Origin: Pseudopedobacter saltans DSM 12145
Lineage (GTDB): Bacteria; Bacteroidota; Bacteroidia; Sphingobacteriales; Sphingobacteriaceae
Length of the DNA stretch: 64,000 nucleotides
NCBI RefSeq assembly: GCF_000190735.1
Contig: NC_015177.1
Span: 4,526,001-4,590,000 of the forward strand
Direction of reading: 5' to 3'
Shown here: in pieces, positions 17,667 through 26,979 of the stretch
Layout of the letters: each line of letters begins with the position of its first letter
Position numbering within the stretch: the first letter of the stretch is position 1
Notes under the pieces: model-generated
What the model was told of the DNA's origin: nothing
Database searches by the model: none
Seen by the model: only the letters and a program-made list of their open reading frames with translations
Translations under genes and position numbers: made by a program

Positions 17667-18791
17667 ATGAGATTCATCGTTTCTACAACTACCTTACTAA
17701 AGCACTTGCAGTCTGTAAGTGGCGCTTTAAGTAGCAGTGCTGTATTACCTATTTTAGAAAATTTTTTATTTGAAATAAAAGAAGGAAATCTGATCATCTC
17801 TGCGACGGATTTGCAGACAAGCATGATAACTTCTTTGGCAGTTGAAGCAAAAGAAGGTGGAAAGATTGCTGTTCCTTCTAAAATTTTATTAGATACGCTA
17901 AAGACTTTACCAGAGCAGCCAATAGCTTTCTCTGTAGATGAGCAGACCTATGCGATAGAGATTAGTGCTGGGGATGGTAAATATAAACTAAGTGGAGAGA
18001 ATGGCGAAGATTTTCCTAAAATCCCTACTGTAGATGAGGCGTCTACAGTTAATTTACCTGCATCCGCTTTGTCAGAAGCTATAAACAAAACTATTTTTGC
18101 TGTAAGTAATGACGAGCTTCGCCCTGCAATGACCGGGGTTTTCTGTCAATTGTCTCCCCAAGACATCACATTTGTTGCTACAGATGCACATAAATTAGTA
18201 AGATACAGAAGAAAAGATACTAAATCCGAGTCGTCGACTTCTTTTATTTTACCTAAAAAGGCATTGAACTTATTGAAATCGGCTTTGCCTTCGGAAGATG
18301 TAAATGTTGCTGTAGAATATAATTCTACAAGTGCATTTTTTAAATTCGCAAATATCAGTTTAATCTGTCGTTTAATAGATGAAAGATATCCTGATTACGA
18401 GGCAGTTATTCCACAAAATAATCCTAATAAGTTGATTCTGGATAAAAGCTTGTTTTTGAACTGTCTGAAAAGGGTAGTAATCTTTGCGAATAAAACTACA
18501 CATCAGGTGAGATTGAAAATCAGCGGAAGCGAATTACATATTTCTTCTGAAGATTTAGATTTTGCAAATGAAGCCCACGAACGTATCGGCTGTCAATATA
18601 ACGGCGAAGATATGGAAATTGGTTTCAATGCTAAATTTCTGATAGAAATGTTAAATAATATTTCCGGGGATGAGGTGACATTGGAGATGTCCACACCGAA
18701 CAGAGCAGGTTTACTATTCCCAAGTGTTACGGATGAGAATGAAGATGTTTTAATGTTGGTAATGCCGGTTATGTTGAATAACTACGCATAA
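17667..18791 (+). CDS. dnaN: DNA polymerase III beta subunit (sliding clamp)
   Basis: This 374-residue protein aligns in length and order with the three-domain sliding clamp. MRFIVSTTTLLKHLQSVSGA opens the first domain, RPAMTGVF and FVATDAHKLVRYR lie in the second, and the C-terminus MLVMPVMLNNYA matches the MPM-type ending. Two copies form the ring that holds the replicative polymerase on DNA. It is not next to dnaA or oriC here; gliding genes precede it. A TAAATTTG -7-like box at 17631-17638 could give it its own promoter, and a strong terminator follows. Confidence 0.96.
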   Translation: MRFIVSTTTLLKHLQSVSGALSSSAVLPILENFLFEIKEGNLIISATDLQTSMITSLAVEAKEGGKIAVPSKILLDTLKTLPEQPIAFSVDEQTYAIEISAGDGKYKLSGENGEDFPKIPTVDEASTVNLPASALSEAINKTIFAVSNDELRPAMTGVFCQLSPQDITFVATDAHKLVRYRRKDTKSESSTSFILPKKALNLLKSALPSEDVNVAVEYNSTSAFFKFANISLICRLIDERYPDYEAVIPQNNPNKLILDKSLFLNCLKRVVIFANKTTHQVRLKISGSELHISSEDLDFANEAHERIGCQYNGEDMEIGFNAKFLIEMLNNISGDEVTLEMSTPNRAGLLFPSVTDENEDVLMLVMPVMLNNYA

Positions 18792-18811
18792 ACATTGTAT
18801 AAAATATTAGC

Positions 18812-18845
18812 AAAAAGCCTGATGCCCTAAACCTCAGGCTTTTTT
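18812..18845 (+). terminator. Rho-independent terminator after dnaN
   Basis: The stem AAAAAGCCTGA / TCAGGCTTTTT with an 11-base loop runs directly into a T-run. Confidence 0.88.
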
Positions 18846-18870
18846 GTTGTATATTTAGTCCCAAATTGGT

Positions 18871-19584
18871 ATGATAATGAAAAAGGCATTAAGTAAAGTT
18901 GCTGGATTTTTTGTGTTAGCAGTGCTGTTGTTTACTTCTTGTTCGGAAAATTCTGAGGTTGGTACTATAGGCAGAGCCCAGGTTGCCGTGTTTAATTTAG
19001 TTCCCCAGAAAGACTCTTTTAACTTATATTTAGATACCAATAAGGTAACCAACGCATTGGCTTATGCAGGATATCATGCGTATGATACGGTTGCAGCTGG
19101 AAGAAGAAATGCCAAATTGTTTTCGAATGTAAAAGATTCTGTTGTTTTGTCTAAAGATTTATACCTGAACCCTTATCGGGATTATTCTTTCTTTTTGGTT
19201 CCCTCTGATTCTACAAATACCGGATTATCTTATGTGGCTACAGTAGATTATCTAAGTGAACCCAATGTAAAGACAAATGCAAAAATCCGTTTTATTCATC
19301 TCTCTCCGGATGAAAAAGGGATAGATTTTTATACCAAATTAGGTGAGGCGGAAGAGAAGAAGACTTTTTCCAATGCTGTATATCAGTCTGCCTCTCCGTT
19401 TCAAGAGATTAAAGCAGGTGCCTATAATTTTAGGTTGACTCCTTATAATGTAACGGATCAGGTGGTAGTATCAGCTTCAAATGTGGTTTTGGAAGCAAAG
19501 AAAGTGTACACTGTTTTTATCTCTGGACTAAAAGCAGAAACAGGGAACTATTCTCAACAACTGACAGTTGTCCAAAACAGATAA
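18871..19584 (+). CDS. DUF4397-type lipoprotein
   Basis: This 237-residue lipoprotein has a signal peptide ending LLFTSCS. The body holds two similar beta-rich units, AQVAVFNLVPQKDSFNLYLD and AKIRFIHLSPDEKGIDFYT, the repeated pattern of DUF4397 domains. These are surface or periplasmic proteins of unknown role, common in Bacteroidetes. A second ATG at 18877 gives the more usual MKKALSK start, and the choice between the two is open. It stands alone between dnaN and a DedA gene, so context gives no functional hint. Confidence 0.75.
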   Translation: MIMKKALSKVAGFFVLAVLLFTSCSENSEVGTIGRAQVAVFNLVPQKDSFNLYLDTNKVTNALAYAGYHAYDTVAAGRRNAKLFSNVKDSVVLSKDLYLNPYRDYSFFLVPSDSTNTGLSYVATVDYLSEPNVKTNAKIRFIHLSPDEKGIDFYTKLGEAEEKKTFSNAVYQSASPFQEIKAGAYNFRLTPYNVTDQVVVSASNVVLEAKKVYTVFISGLKAETGNYSQQLTVVQNR

Positions 19585-19628
19585 ATTTTAATTCCTTCAT
19601 ATTACACACCATTATAAAATAATACAAC

Positions 19629-20273
19629 GTGGAACTTATCACTTCATTAATTGATTTTATCCTTCACATAGACAAACATTTAAGCGAAATTATTAGAGAC
19701 TATCAGGTTTGGACTTATTTAATTCTTTTTCTTATCATTTTTGCCGAAACAGGTTTTGTAGTAACGCCTTTTCTACCCGGAGATTCTTTATTATTTGCTG
19801 CAGGAGCGTTAATTGGAGCGGGGGATACAGGTTTAAGTATCTATTTATTGGCCTTGCTGTTATTTATAGCTGCTGTGCTGGGAGATACGGTGAATTATGA
19901 AATTGGCAAGTACTATGGTGCCAAAGCTTTTAGTGGCAAGATTAAGTTTCTAAAAAAAGAATATCTCACAAAAACTCAGGACTTTTTTGCCAAGCATGGA
20001 GGAAAGACCATTATTTATGCAAGGTTTGTTCCCATTGTAAGAACGTTCGCTCCCTTTGTAGCGGGTATTGGAGAAATGACTTATAAAAAATTTATTTCTT
20101 TTAATGTTGTGGGTGGATTTGTTTGGGTTGGAATTTTTCTTTTTCTAGGATACTTCTTCGGAAATATGGCGTTTATTCAGAAAAACTTCAGTCTCGTTAT
20201 TCTTGTAATCATCTTTATTTCTTTATTACCTGCGGTTATAGAAATCGTAAGAGGTAAGAATAAAACTGCTTAG
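19629..20273 (+). CDS. DedA-family inner-membrane protein
   Basis: This 214-residue membrane protein has the VTT/DedA core: ETGFVVTPFLPGDSLLFAAG near residue 41, a GDTVNYEIGKYYG segment and ARFVPIVRTFAPFVAGIGEM with the conserved Arg residues. Family members are flippase-like proteins needed for envelope integrity and undecaprenyl-phosphate or phospholipid recycling. The GTG start at 19629 is the only suitable start before the first helix. It appears to be a single gene. Confidence 0.9.
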   Translation: MELITSLIDFILHIDKHLSEIIRDYQVWTYLILFLIIFAETGFVVTPFLPGDSLLFAAGALIGAGDTGLSIYLLALLLFIAAVLGDTVNYEIGKYYGAKAFSGKIKFLKKEYLTKTQDFFAKHGGKTIIYARFVPIVRTFAPFVAGIGEMTYKKFISFNVVGGFVWVGIFLFLGYFFGNMAFIQKNFSLVILVIIFISLLPAVIEIVRGKNKTA

Positions 20274-20424
20274 TATATAGAAAGATAGTGTTAGGTGTTA
20301 TTGTGGGTTTTGTTCTACTGTCTGGGAAATATTGTTCCGTCTGTTTTTTAGTTCAATGTGGGTAGGGATGCCTTCGTTGTAGGTTTTTTGATATGGCATA
20401 TTTATTTCTGAGGGGAAGATTGTT

Positions 20425-21015
20425 ATGAAGAAGTTGTTAGTTGTTATGTCATTATGTGCGTTGTCCGTAATGGCTTTTGCACAAGATAATATATTTTTAG
20501 CTGCTAAAATGAATAATGTCCAGTCTTTGCAGTTTTATAAAGAACAAGGTGTATCGTTAGATACATTGGACGTGATTGGATTTTCTCCGCTTTTTTTGGC
20601 GATTTACAACAATCAACAGGATGCTTTTGAGTATTTATTAGAGGCAGGTGCGTCTATGATTTTGCCGGACAAAAGTGGGAATTGCCCTTTAATGGGAGCA
20701 ATATTTACCTCAAATGAGGATTTCGTTTCTTTGTTGTTGGATAAAGGAGCCAATGTAAATCAGTCGAATAATAATGGAACTACTCCGCTTATGCTTGCTG
20801 TAACCTTACAAAGGATAGATATTATCAAGATTTTGCTTTCTCATAAGGCAAAGACCAATAAAAAAGACATTTCGGGGAACGACGCCTTAGGTTTAGCCAA
20901 ATCTATGGGGAATCAGGAAGTGATAGATTTGCTTTCTTCTAAAAGAAGTAGAAAGCCGGAAAAGCAGCGTATTGTGGAAAAAAGTACATCAAATAGGGAA
21001 AGCTACGCTATATAA
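20425..21015 (+). CDS. Secreted ankyrin-repeat protein
   Basis: This 196-residue protein has a signal peptide (MKKLLVVMSLCALSVMAFAQ) followed by about four ankyrin repeats. Repeat cores include GFSPLFLAIYNNQQDAFEYL, GNCPLMGAIFTSNEDFVSLL, GTTPLMLAVTLQRIDIIKIL and GNDALGLAKSMGNQEVIDLL. The last ~25 residues are basic and unstructured. The fold mediates protein-protein contact, here in the periplasm or outside the cell. The partner is unknown and the neighbours give no clue. Confidence 0.85.
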   Translation: MKKLLVVMSLCALSVMAFAQDNIFLAAKMNNVQSLQFYKEQGVSLDTLDVIGFSPLFLAIYNNQQDAFEYLLEAGASMILPDKSGNCPLMGAIFTSNEDFVSLLLDKGANVNQSNNNGTTPLMLAVTLQRIDIIKILLSHKAKTNKKDISGNDALGLAKSMGNQEVIDLLSSKRSRKPEKQRIVEKSTSNRESYAI

Positions 21016-21036
21016 CGAATAGTTGTTTAATGCTTT

Positions 21037-21073
21037 AAAGGGGAGATTGGTTTAATAGTCCATTCTCCCCTTT
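21037..21073. terminator. Bidirectional terminator between converging genes
   Basis: AAAGGGGAGA at 21037-21046 pairs with TCTCCCCTTT at 21064-21073. It serves the ankyrin gene (+) and overlaps the last codons of the S1/P1-like gene (-). Confidence 0.75.
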
Positions 21074-22023
21074 GCTTTTCCTTCGAGATAGAACTGATGT
21101 TCTGTTTCTGTCTCCTCGAGTTGTTTGGTATCAATATCTTTTCTGGAGATTCCTTTTAAATCAGGCTGTCCGGCATCTACCCATGCTGAATACCAAAAAC
21201 ACCCGGTGGTCAGAATTGCTTTTTTCATTTGTTCTTCCACCATCCCTTTTAAAGCCTCATGATAAGCCTTCGAGTACTCTTCGGAATATTGCTTTATTAC
21301 CTTCCCGTTTCTTTCACTGTAATTGTACTTTCTGTCAGAAGGAAAGCTTTTGGTTACTCTTTTTTCGATATTGAGGGTAGAATCGACCAGAGAGAAAGTG
21401 TTTTTTACAATTTTCCAGGCTTCACCAATCGGACTATTTAAATAATAAGCTTTCCCAACAAAATAATCATAGGAATCAGCATATAGTTCCGGTAGGCGAC
21501 TTTCCCAGAAGGAATGGATTCCAAGCTGACCCGTGAGTTGCCCGTTGTAATTTTCTGTAGTGTGTAATGGTACATGGGCATCTGCTATGTAATGCGATAA
21601 ATCAGCAGATACTCTGATAATGTCCGATGAATCTTTCTGCTCAAAAGCTTTTACCAGTTTATAATAAGTTCGTTCAATTTCCCAGGGGACAGTTCCATAT
21701 GCTTTTAACGTGTCTTCAGAATATTTTGCTACTGCATCTTTCCATAGTTTTGGTATACTGTCGAAAGGAGCCAAGCCAAAATGGTCCGCGTCCAGATAAT
21801 GTCGGCTTGCTTCCAAAGAATCGACGTACCTTCTCTTGTCGGGATTCACCGCGTTTTCAGTGATTTGGTTGATATTGCTCTTATAAAATCCAATAAGTTC
21901 GGAAGGTAATGTGAATACAGCAAGTCTGGCTATTCTTTTGTGAGCGTAAAAGCCCCAAGAGCATAAAAAGATAATGCAGGAGAGCAATGCAAAAACTTTT
22001 ATAGAAGTATGCTTCATAAACAA
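21052..22023 (-). CDS. S1/P1-like zinc-dependent nuclease / phospholipase C-fold protein
   Basis: This 323-residue exported protein has a signal peptide after which the mature chain would begin at or near the Trp of WGFYAHKRIA, as in S1/P1 nucleases whose N-terminal Trp binds zinc. Further metal-ligand-like residues appear in SRHYLDADHF and in LSHYIADAHVPLHTTENYNG, followed by HSFWESR. The family hydrolyses single-stranded nucleic acids or phospholipids with a tri-zinc centre. The specificity cannot be set from sequence. The start is ATG at 22023; a second ATG at 22017 (MKHTSIK) is also plausible. It is transcribed alone, towards the ankyrin gene. Confidence 0.8.
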   Translation of the reverse strand: MFMKHTSIKVFALLSCIIFLCSWGFYAHKRIARLAVFTLPSELIGFYKSNINQITENAVNPDKRRYVDSLEASRHYLDADHFGLAPFDSIPKLWKDAVAKYSEDTLKAYGTVPWEIERTYYKLVKAFEQKDSSDIIRVSADLSHYIADAHVPLHTTENYNGQLTGQLGIHSFWESRLPELYADSYDYFVGKAYYLNSPIGEAWKIVKNTFSLVDSTLNIEKRVTKSFPSDRKYNYSERNGKVIKQYSEEYSKAYHEALKGMVEEQMKKAILTTGCFWYSAWVDAGQPDLKGISRKDIDTKQLEETETEHQFYLEGKAKGRMDY

Positions 22024-22236
22024 ATGTAATGAATTCAGTTATCATTTCTCGATTGACTGGTGTCTAATCGTTCCAGGATTTGATTCCTCCAAGTGTATGT
22101 CTTTCACTTTTAATAATTGAGCCACCATAAATTACAATGTAAATTATTTATGAAGTTTGGCTATAGCACTTGTTGAATATACATAAAAAAGTCTCTTAAA
22201 TAGAGCTGAGAGATGCAATTTATGAATGTAAGAGCG

Positions 22237-22289
22237 TGTTAAAAATTCATCTAATAATTTTTCATGACTCTTTTTGGTCCCGATGAATC
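22237..22289 (+). repeat. Direct repeat copy A (about 53 bp)
   Basis: It matches copy B at 23150-23203 at all but about two positions: one substitution and one indel in a T-run. It begins TGTTAAAAATTCATC and ends TCCCGATGAATC. Confidence 0.85.
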
Positions 22290-22955
22290 CTTATCGTGTG
22301 GCCACAAAATAGGCTTACATTTCTGTTCGGGCAGGGTCTTTCTTTAAGACTAAAATTTACCCGGAAAATAGATTTGATTTATTAAGTGAGTATCCTGTCC
22401 AAAGGGTTTGATCATATTGGTAACCCTTCCAGTGGAATTGTCCTCTTTTTTATATAATTATGTTGTTGTTATAAAGTAGGGGTATAGTAAAGGAATAGGT
22501 ATAGAATAGTACAAGGTATAAGCCGGATACCGTGGGGTATACGTGGATGAAAGGTGGATTATAGGTGGAGTTATAAAATTTTGGTTTGGGTAAATAGACA
22601 AAGTGAAAACAACTTTTAAAAGGCGTTAAAGACAAGGGGATTAAACATAATTCCAATTACTAATATACGCAAAAATAAAGACAAAAGGTATATGTCCTGA
22701 AGACCTGTAGATTGGACTTTTAATTTTTACAGGGCCTTCCGGTAAAAAATTAGACTTTAAACAAAGAGGGGTTTAAATGCTTATTTGCTTATCTCAGTGC
22801 TTCTAGAGAGACCCGTGGGATTTGTAGTTGTCCGGGTTTATTAATACTATTCAAATATTGTTCTGTTCAAGCAGGTTTTTCTGCAAGAAGACCCTGCGCC
22901 AGATCATTGAAACAGTATCCTTTTTAGATAACGTATAGATTTTTAGCCCTTATCG

Positions 22956-22982
22956 CAGTGGTCTCTCTATGAGAGACCACTG
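22956..22982. repeat. Perfect 12 bp hairpin
   Basis: CAGTGGTCTCTC and GAGAGACCACTG are separated by TAT. No T-run follows, so it is not a standard terminator. Its role is unknown. Confidence 0.7.
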
Positions 22983-23149
22983 CTCGGAAGTAGGATTTGT
23001 TATTGTTCGAGGAACTTATAAAATCGTATAAGAAAGGCGCTATCAACCTTTTTGGACAAGCCATTATCTATTCGAGTTTCTAAATCATATCAGGCACAGT
23101 GGTTTTGAGGTGATAATGAGTCGGAGATTCTTCGTTATTTAATAATGCC

Positions 23150-23203
23150 TGTTAAAAATTCATCTAATAATTTTTTTATGACTCTTTTTGGTCCCGATGA
23201 ATC
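23150..23203 (+). repeat. Direct repeat copy B (about 54 bp)
   Basis: This is the second copy of the repeat at 22237-22289. Here the end continues into a small palindrome, TCCCGAT-GA-ATCGGGA, which copy A lacks. Confidence 0.85.
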
Positions 23204-23346
23204 GGGATTATGTTTTCTTGAGGTAGAAGCGCTGCTATCTCTTCAAAAACATGTCTCGTCTCGCTTAAAAATAGCTTATAAAAAAATACAATATAAATTT
23301 GAACAGGCTCTAAGAAATCAGAAAATAAAAAATTTTAAATCAGCAC

Positions 23347-23377
23347 TTTGTATTTTGAAAATTTCAATCTATATTTG
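23347..23377 (+). promoter_or_regulatory. rpsT promoter of Bacteroidetes type
   Basis: TTTG at 23347-23350, a 19 bp spacer and TATATTTG at 23370-23377 match the -33 and -7 consensus. The rpsT start codon follows 45 bp later. Confidence 0.65.
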
Positions 23378-23422
23378 CATCCCCAATAGGGAAGATGTAT
23401 TTAAGGAATAATAAGCTTAGAA

Positions 23423-23674
23423 ATGGCAAATCATAAATCAGCATTAAAAAGAATTAGATCAAACGCAGCTAAACGCTTACGTAACAGATATCAAGCGAAA
23501 ACAACTAGAACTTTTATCAAAAGATTACGTAGTGCAGCGTCAAAAGAAGAAGCGGTAGCTTTATTACCAAAAGTTACTTCTATGTTAGACCGTTTAGCAA
23601 AAAACAACGTAATACATAAAAATAAAGCAGCTAACAACAAGTCTAAATTGACTAAGTTAGTTAACTCTTTATAA
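23423..23674 (+). CDS. rpsT: 30S ribosomal protein S20
   Basis: This small, very basic 83-residue protein begins MANHKSALKRIRSNAAKRLR, the hallmark N-terminus of S20, and ends with NKAANNKSKLTKLVNSL. It binds 16S rRNA in the small subunit body. A consensus promoter lies just upstream and a strong terminator just downstream, so it forms a one-gene unit. Confidence 0.97.
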   Translation: MANHKSALKRIRSNAAKRLRNRYQAKTTRTFIKRLRSAASKEEAVALLPKVTSMLDRLAKNNVIHKNKAANNKSKLTKLVNSL

Positions 23675-23702
23675 GAATATACAAGATATTCCTTTTATCC
23701 GA

Positions 23703-23738
23703 AAAGCGAGGCTTGTTTGAGTCTCGCTTTTTGTTTTT
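23703..23738 (+). terminator. Rho-independent terminator after rpsT
   Basis: AAAGCGAG and CTCGCTTT form the stem, followed by TTGTTTTTT. Confidence 0.85.
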
Positions 23739-23768
23739 TATTTTGTGGAATATTTGTAGATTCAGTAA

Positions 23769-24473
23769 ATGAATCCACATTATAAACCACATATTCCTAT
23801 TACCACCTGGGCCGAAGAAGACAGGCCCCGAGAGAAACTGCTCCTACATGGCAGACGAACTCTGTCCGACTCTGAACTGATAGCGATTCTGATCGGTTCG
23901 GGAAGTAAAAACGAGTCGGCGGTAGATCTCAGTAAAAGAATTCTCAATCACTATCAGAATAATTTAGATGCGTTGGGCCGACTTTCGGTACAGGAGCTTT
24001 CTAAATTTAAAGGTATTGGAGAAGCTAAGGCAATTTCCATTATTGCCGCTTTGGAATTAGGGCGTAGGAGGAAAGATGCAGAAAACGAGCAGCTGCATAG
24101 TAAAATAACTTCCTCTTTTGATGTTTATAAATTGTTGTCTTCGCATTTTTTCGATTTATTACATGAGGAGTTCTGGATTGTCCTATTAAACAGGACCAAT
24201 AGAGTCCTTTCGAAAGTGTTAATTTCAAAAGGCGGCCAATCAGCTACGGTATCTGATCCTAAGATTATTTTTAAATCTGCTTTGGAGCACAATGCTTCTT
24301 CAATTGTGCTCGCGCATAATCATCCTTCTGGAAATTTGAAGCCGAGTTCCGCGGATTTGCAATTGACCAAGAAAATGGTTGAAGGTGGAAAAATACTGGA
24401 TATCGGTGTATTGGATCACTTGATTTTTGCAGAGAGAAAATATTTTAGTTTTGCGGATGAAGGTTTGATGTAG
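23769..24473 (+). CDS. radC: RadC-family JAB-domain protein
   Basis: This 234-residue protein has an N-terminal helix-hairpin-helix-like region (EDRPREKLLLHGRRTLSDSE, FKGIGEAKA) and a C-terminal JAB metalloprotease-like domain. The metal motif AHNHPSGNLKPSSADLQLT is intact. The family was named for DNA repair, but its biochemical role is unresolved. It lies alone between rpsT and pheT, the common genomic housekeeping version rather than a mobile-element copy. Confidence 0.93.
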   Translation: MNPHYKPHIPITTWAEEDRPREKLLLHGRRTLSDSELIAILIGSGSKNESAVDLSKRILNHYQNNLDALGRLSVQELSKFKGIGEAKAISIIAALELGRRRKDAENEQLHSKITSSFDVYKLLSSHFFDLLHEEFWIVLLNRTNRVLSKVLISKGGQSATVSDPKIIFKSALEHNASSIVLAHNHPSGNLKPSSADLQLTKKMVEGGKILDIGVLDHLIFAERKYFSFADEGLM

Positions 24474-24573
24474 CTGCATTTTTTTCATTTTTGTCAATTA
24501 CTTCTGATTTATTGCTAGCTATACTTTTCATAGGCGGTTAAAATTCCTATTTTTGCCGTTCAGAAAAGATATA

Positions 24574-26973
24574 ATGAAAATCTCATATAATTGGTTAAAG
24601 CAATTTTTAGATATTAACTCAACACCAGAGGAGATTTCTAAAATATTGACAGCTATAGGTTTAGAGGTAGAAAGCTTGGAAAAGGTGCAAGCCGTACCGG
24701 GTGGATTAGAAGGTTTGGTGATTGGCTATGTAAAAGAAGCGATTCAACATCCTAATGCAGATAGATTAAGGGTTACTAAAGTAGATGTAGGTCTTGGAGA
24801 AGATTTACAGGTAGTTTGCGGTGCTCCTAATGTTTCAGCGGGACAAAAAGTAGTAGTCGCAACGGTAGGTACCACTGTGTATCCAAATACGGGAGAGCCC
24901 TTCAAAATCAATAAATCCAAAATCAGGGGAGAGGTGTCTGAGGGAATGATTTGTGCAGAGGACGAAATCGGTTTGGGTGAATCTCATGATGGGATTATGG
25001 TTTTAGCCGACGATGCTAAAATTGGGATGCCTGCAAAAGAATTCTTTAATCTGAATGATGATTATTTATTTGAGATCGGTCTGACTCCAAACAGAGCTGA
25101 TGCTGCTTCTCATTTAGGTGTGGCAAGAGATATAGCCGCATTTCTGGAAATACCTGTAAAGAAATCGGATGTTGAAGCCTTTAAAATTGAATCAACAGTA
25201 TCTCCTATTGTTGTGGAGGTTGCCGATGAAAATCTGGCACAGAGGTACAGTGGTGTTAGTATTTCCGGAATATCGGTTAAAGAATCACCACAATGGTTAA
25301 AAGAAAAACTTGCTGTTATTGGCGTAAGAAGTATTAATAATGTTGTAGATGTGACTAATTATGTTTTACATGACTTGGGACAGCCTCTACATGCTTTTGA
25401 TGCCAAAGAAATAATAGGTAATAAAGTTGTTGTGAAGACGGCTGAGGAAGGAAGATCTTTTGTAACCTTGGATGGCGTAGAACGTAAATTGACTGCCAGT
25501 GATCTAATTATTTACAATGCCGAAGAACCCATGTGTATTGCTGGAGTTTTTGGCGGATTGAATTCGGGAGTTAAGGAGTCTACAACAGATATATTTTTAG
25601 AAAGTGCCTATTTTAATGCTGTTTCTGTAAGAAAGACATCAAAGAGATTTGGACTAAAAACAGATTCTTCTTTTAGGTTTGAAAGAGGTACTGATCCTGA
25701 AATTACAGTTTATGCTTTGAAAAGAGCTGCTTTACTAATTCAGGAAGTTGCAGGAGGTACGATCTCTTCTGAGATTTTTGATCATTATCCGAAGCCTGTG
25801 ACTGATTTTAAGGTTAATCTGTCTATAAATCATGTAAACCGATTGATAGGGCAGGAAATTGGAGAAGAAAAGATAAAATCTATTATCCGTAGTCTTGGTA
25901 TCCGTATTTTGTCTGAAAATGATGGCGAATTAAGCTTAAGTGTGCCGTCTTACAAAGTGGACGTAACAAGAGATGTGGATGTGATTGAAGAGGTACTTAG
26001 GATTTATGGTTACGATAATATTGCGATTCCCAATAAAGTAAATGCATCGTTAAATTATACTTCAAAACCAGATAGAGAAAGTGTACAACAAACAATCTCT
26101 GATTTGCTTTCTGCTAATGGATTCTACGAAATACTCTCCAACTCGTTGACTAAGTCTGCATATTCAAAAGATTTAGACCATGCCGTGAAGATTTTAAATC
26201 CATTAAGTTCTGATTTGGATGTGATGCGCCAGTCTATGATCTTTTCTGGGCTGGAAGCAGTGGCTTATAATAGTAATCGTAAAAATTCCGATCTGAAATT
26301 CTATGAGTTTGGAAAGATTTATGCGGTTTATGAAGATAAATATGTAGAAACTCCTGAATTGGCTGTTTTTATTACAGGGAAAGCTAATCAGGCTACATGG
26401 AATTCATCTGCTGCTCATACAGATTTTTATAGTATCAAGTCTGTTGTCGACAATATTTTAGCCCGATTGAATATTGTGAATCTGAATTCTGATGAGTTAA
26501 ATGATGAAGATTTTGCATATGGGGTGAAGTATAATAAGGGGCAGAAAACTTTGGTTAAATTTGGTGCTGTTTCTGGCTCTGCATTGAAACAGGCGGATGT
26601 TGATAAGCCAGTTTTTGCAGCAGTATTTGATTGGAATCTGGTCCTTACTGTTATCAGAAGTAATAAAATCACTTACAAAGAGGTTTCTAAGTTTCCTGCT
26701 GTAAGAAGAGATTTGTCTATGTTGATTGATACAAACGTTACTTTTGAGCAATTGAAACGTATTGCTGTGAAAACAGAAAAGAATCTTTTGAAAGCTGTAG
26801 ATGTTTTTGATGTTTATCAGGGAGATAAATTGCCGGCAGGTAAAAAATCCTACGCATTGAGTTTTGTTTTACAGGATGAAGAAAAAACACTTGCTGATAA
26901 ACAGATTGATGCAGTAATGCAAAAAATAATTCTTAACTTAGAAAAAGAATCAGGTGCAGAAATTAGAAAATAG
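24574..26973 (+). CDS. pheT: Phenylalanine-tRNA ligase beta subunit
   Basis: This is a 799-residue protein with the full PheT layout: N-terminal region MKISYNWLKQFLD, tRNA-binding EMAP-like domain (about residues 40-150), B3/4 and B5 domains, a catalytic-like core and a C-terminal anticodon-binding domain (about 700-799). With PheS it charges tRNA-Phe. I chose the ATG at 24574 instead of an upstream TTG at 24553, since the ATG gives the conserved N-terminus. A TATTTTTG -7 box at 24548-24555 would start the message before it. The next gene follows after 6 bp. Confidence 0.96.
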   Translation: MKISYNWLKQFLDINSTPEEISKILTAIGLEVESLEKVQAVPGGLEGLVIGYVKEAIQHPNADRLRVTKVDVGLGEDLQVVCGAPNVSAGQKVVVATVGTTVYPNTGEPFKINKSKIRGEVSEGMICAEDEIGLGESHDGIMVLADDAKIGMPAKEFFNLNDDYLFEIGLTPNRADAASHLGVARDIAAFLEIPVKKSDVEAFKIESTVSPIVVEVADENLAQRYSGVSISGISVKESPQWLKEKLAVIGVRSINNVVDVTNYVLHDLGQPLHAFDAKEIIGNKVVVKTAEEGRSFVTLDGVERKLTASDLIIYNAEEPMCIAGVFGGLNSGVKESTTDIFLESAYFNAVSVRKTSKRFGLKTDSSFRFERGTDPEITVYALKRAALLIQEVAGGTISSEIFDHYPKPVTDFKVNLSINHVNRLIGQEIGEEKIKSIIRSLGIRILSENDGELSLSVPSYKVDVTRDVDVIEEVLRIYGYDNIAIPNKVNASLNYTSKPDRESVQQTISDLLSANGFYEILSNSLTKSAYSKDLDHAVKILNPLSSDLDVMRQSMIFSGLEAVAYNSNRKNSDLKFYEFGKIYAVYEDKYVETPELAVFITGKANQATWNSSAAHTDFYSIKSVVDNILARLNIVNLNSDELNDEDFAYGVKYNKGQKTLVKFGAVSGSALKQADVDKPVFAAVFDWNLVLTVIRSNKITYKEVSKFPAVRRDLSMLIDTNVTFEQLKRIAVKTEKNLLKAVDVFDVYQGDKLPAGKKSYALSFVLQDEEKTLADKQIDAVMQKIILNLEKESGAEIRK

Positions 26974-26979
26974 CGATTT

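Larger units (their letters stand above)
22024..23346. other. 1.3 kb stretch without a credible gene
   Basis: No frame here gives a protein with a recognisable family or a plausible start. The stretch holds the direct-repeat copies at 22237 and 23150 and a perfect 12 bp hairpin at 22956-22982. It also has two loosely similar stretches (around 22810-22850 and 22970-23020), each with GAGAGACC and GGATTTGT. I see no tRNA. It looks like decayed or repeat-derived DNA between the nuclease gene and rpsT. Confidence 0.5.

Noticed and set aside
22024-23346. tRNA or retron-type RNA in the gene-less stretch
   Set aside because: No tRNA cloverleaf elements and no reverse transcriptase gene were found nearby; the hairpin at 22956 is not enough.
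23145-23411. 88-residue frame upstream of rpsT
   Set aside because: It begins at the direct repeat and runs through the rpsT promoter, with no family match.
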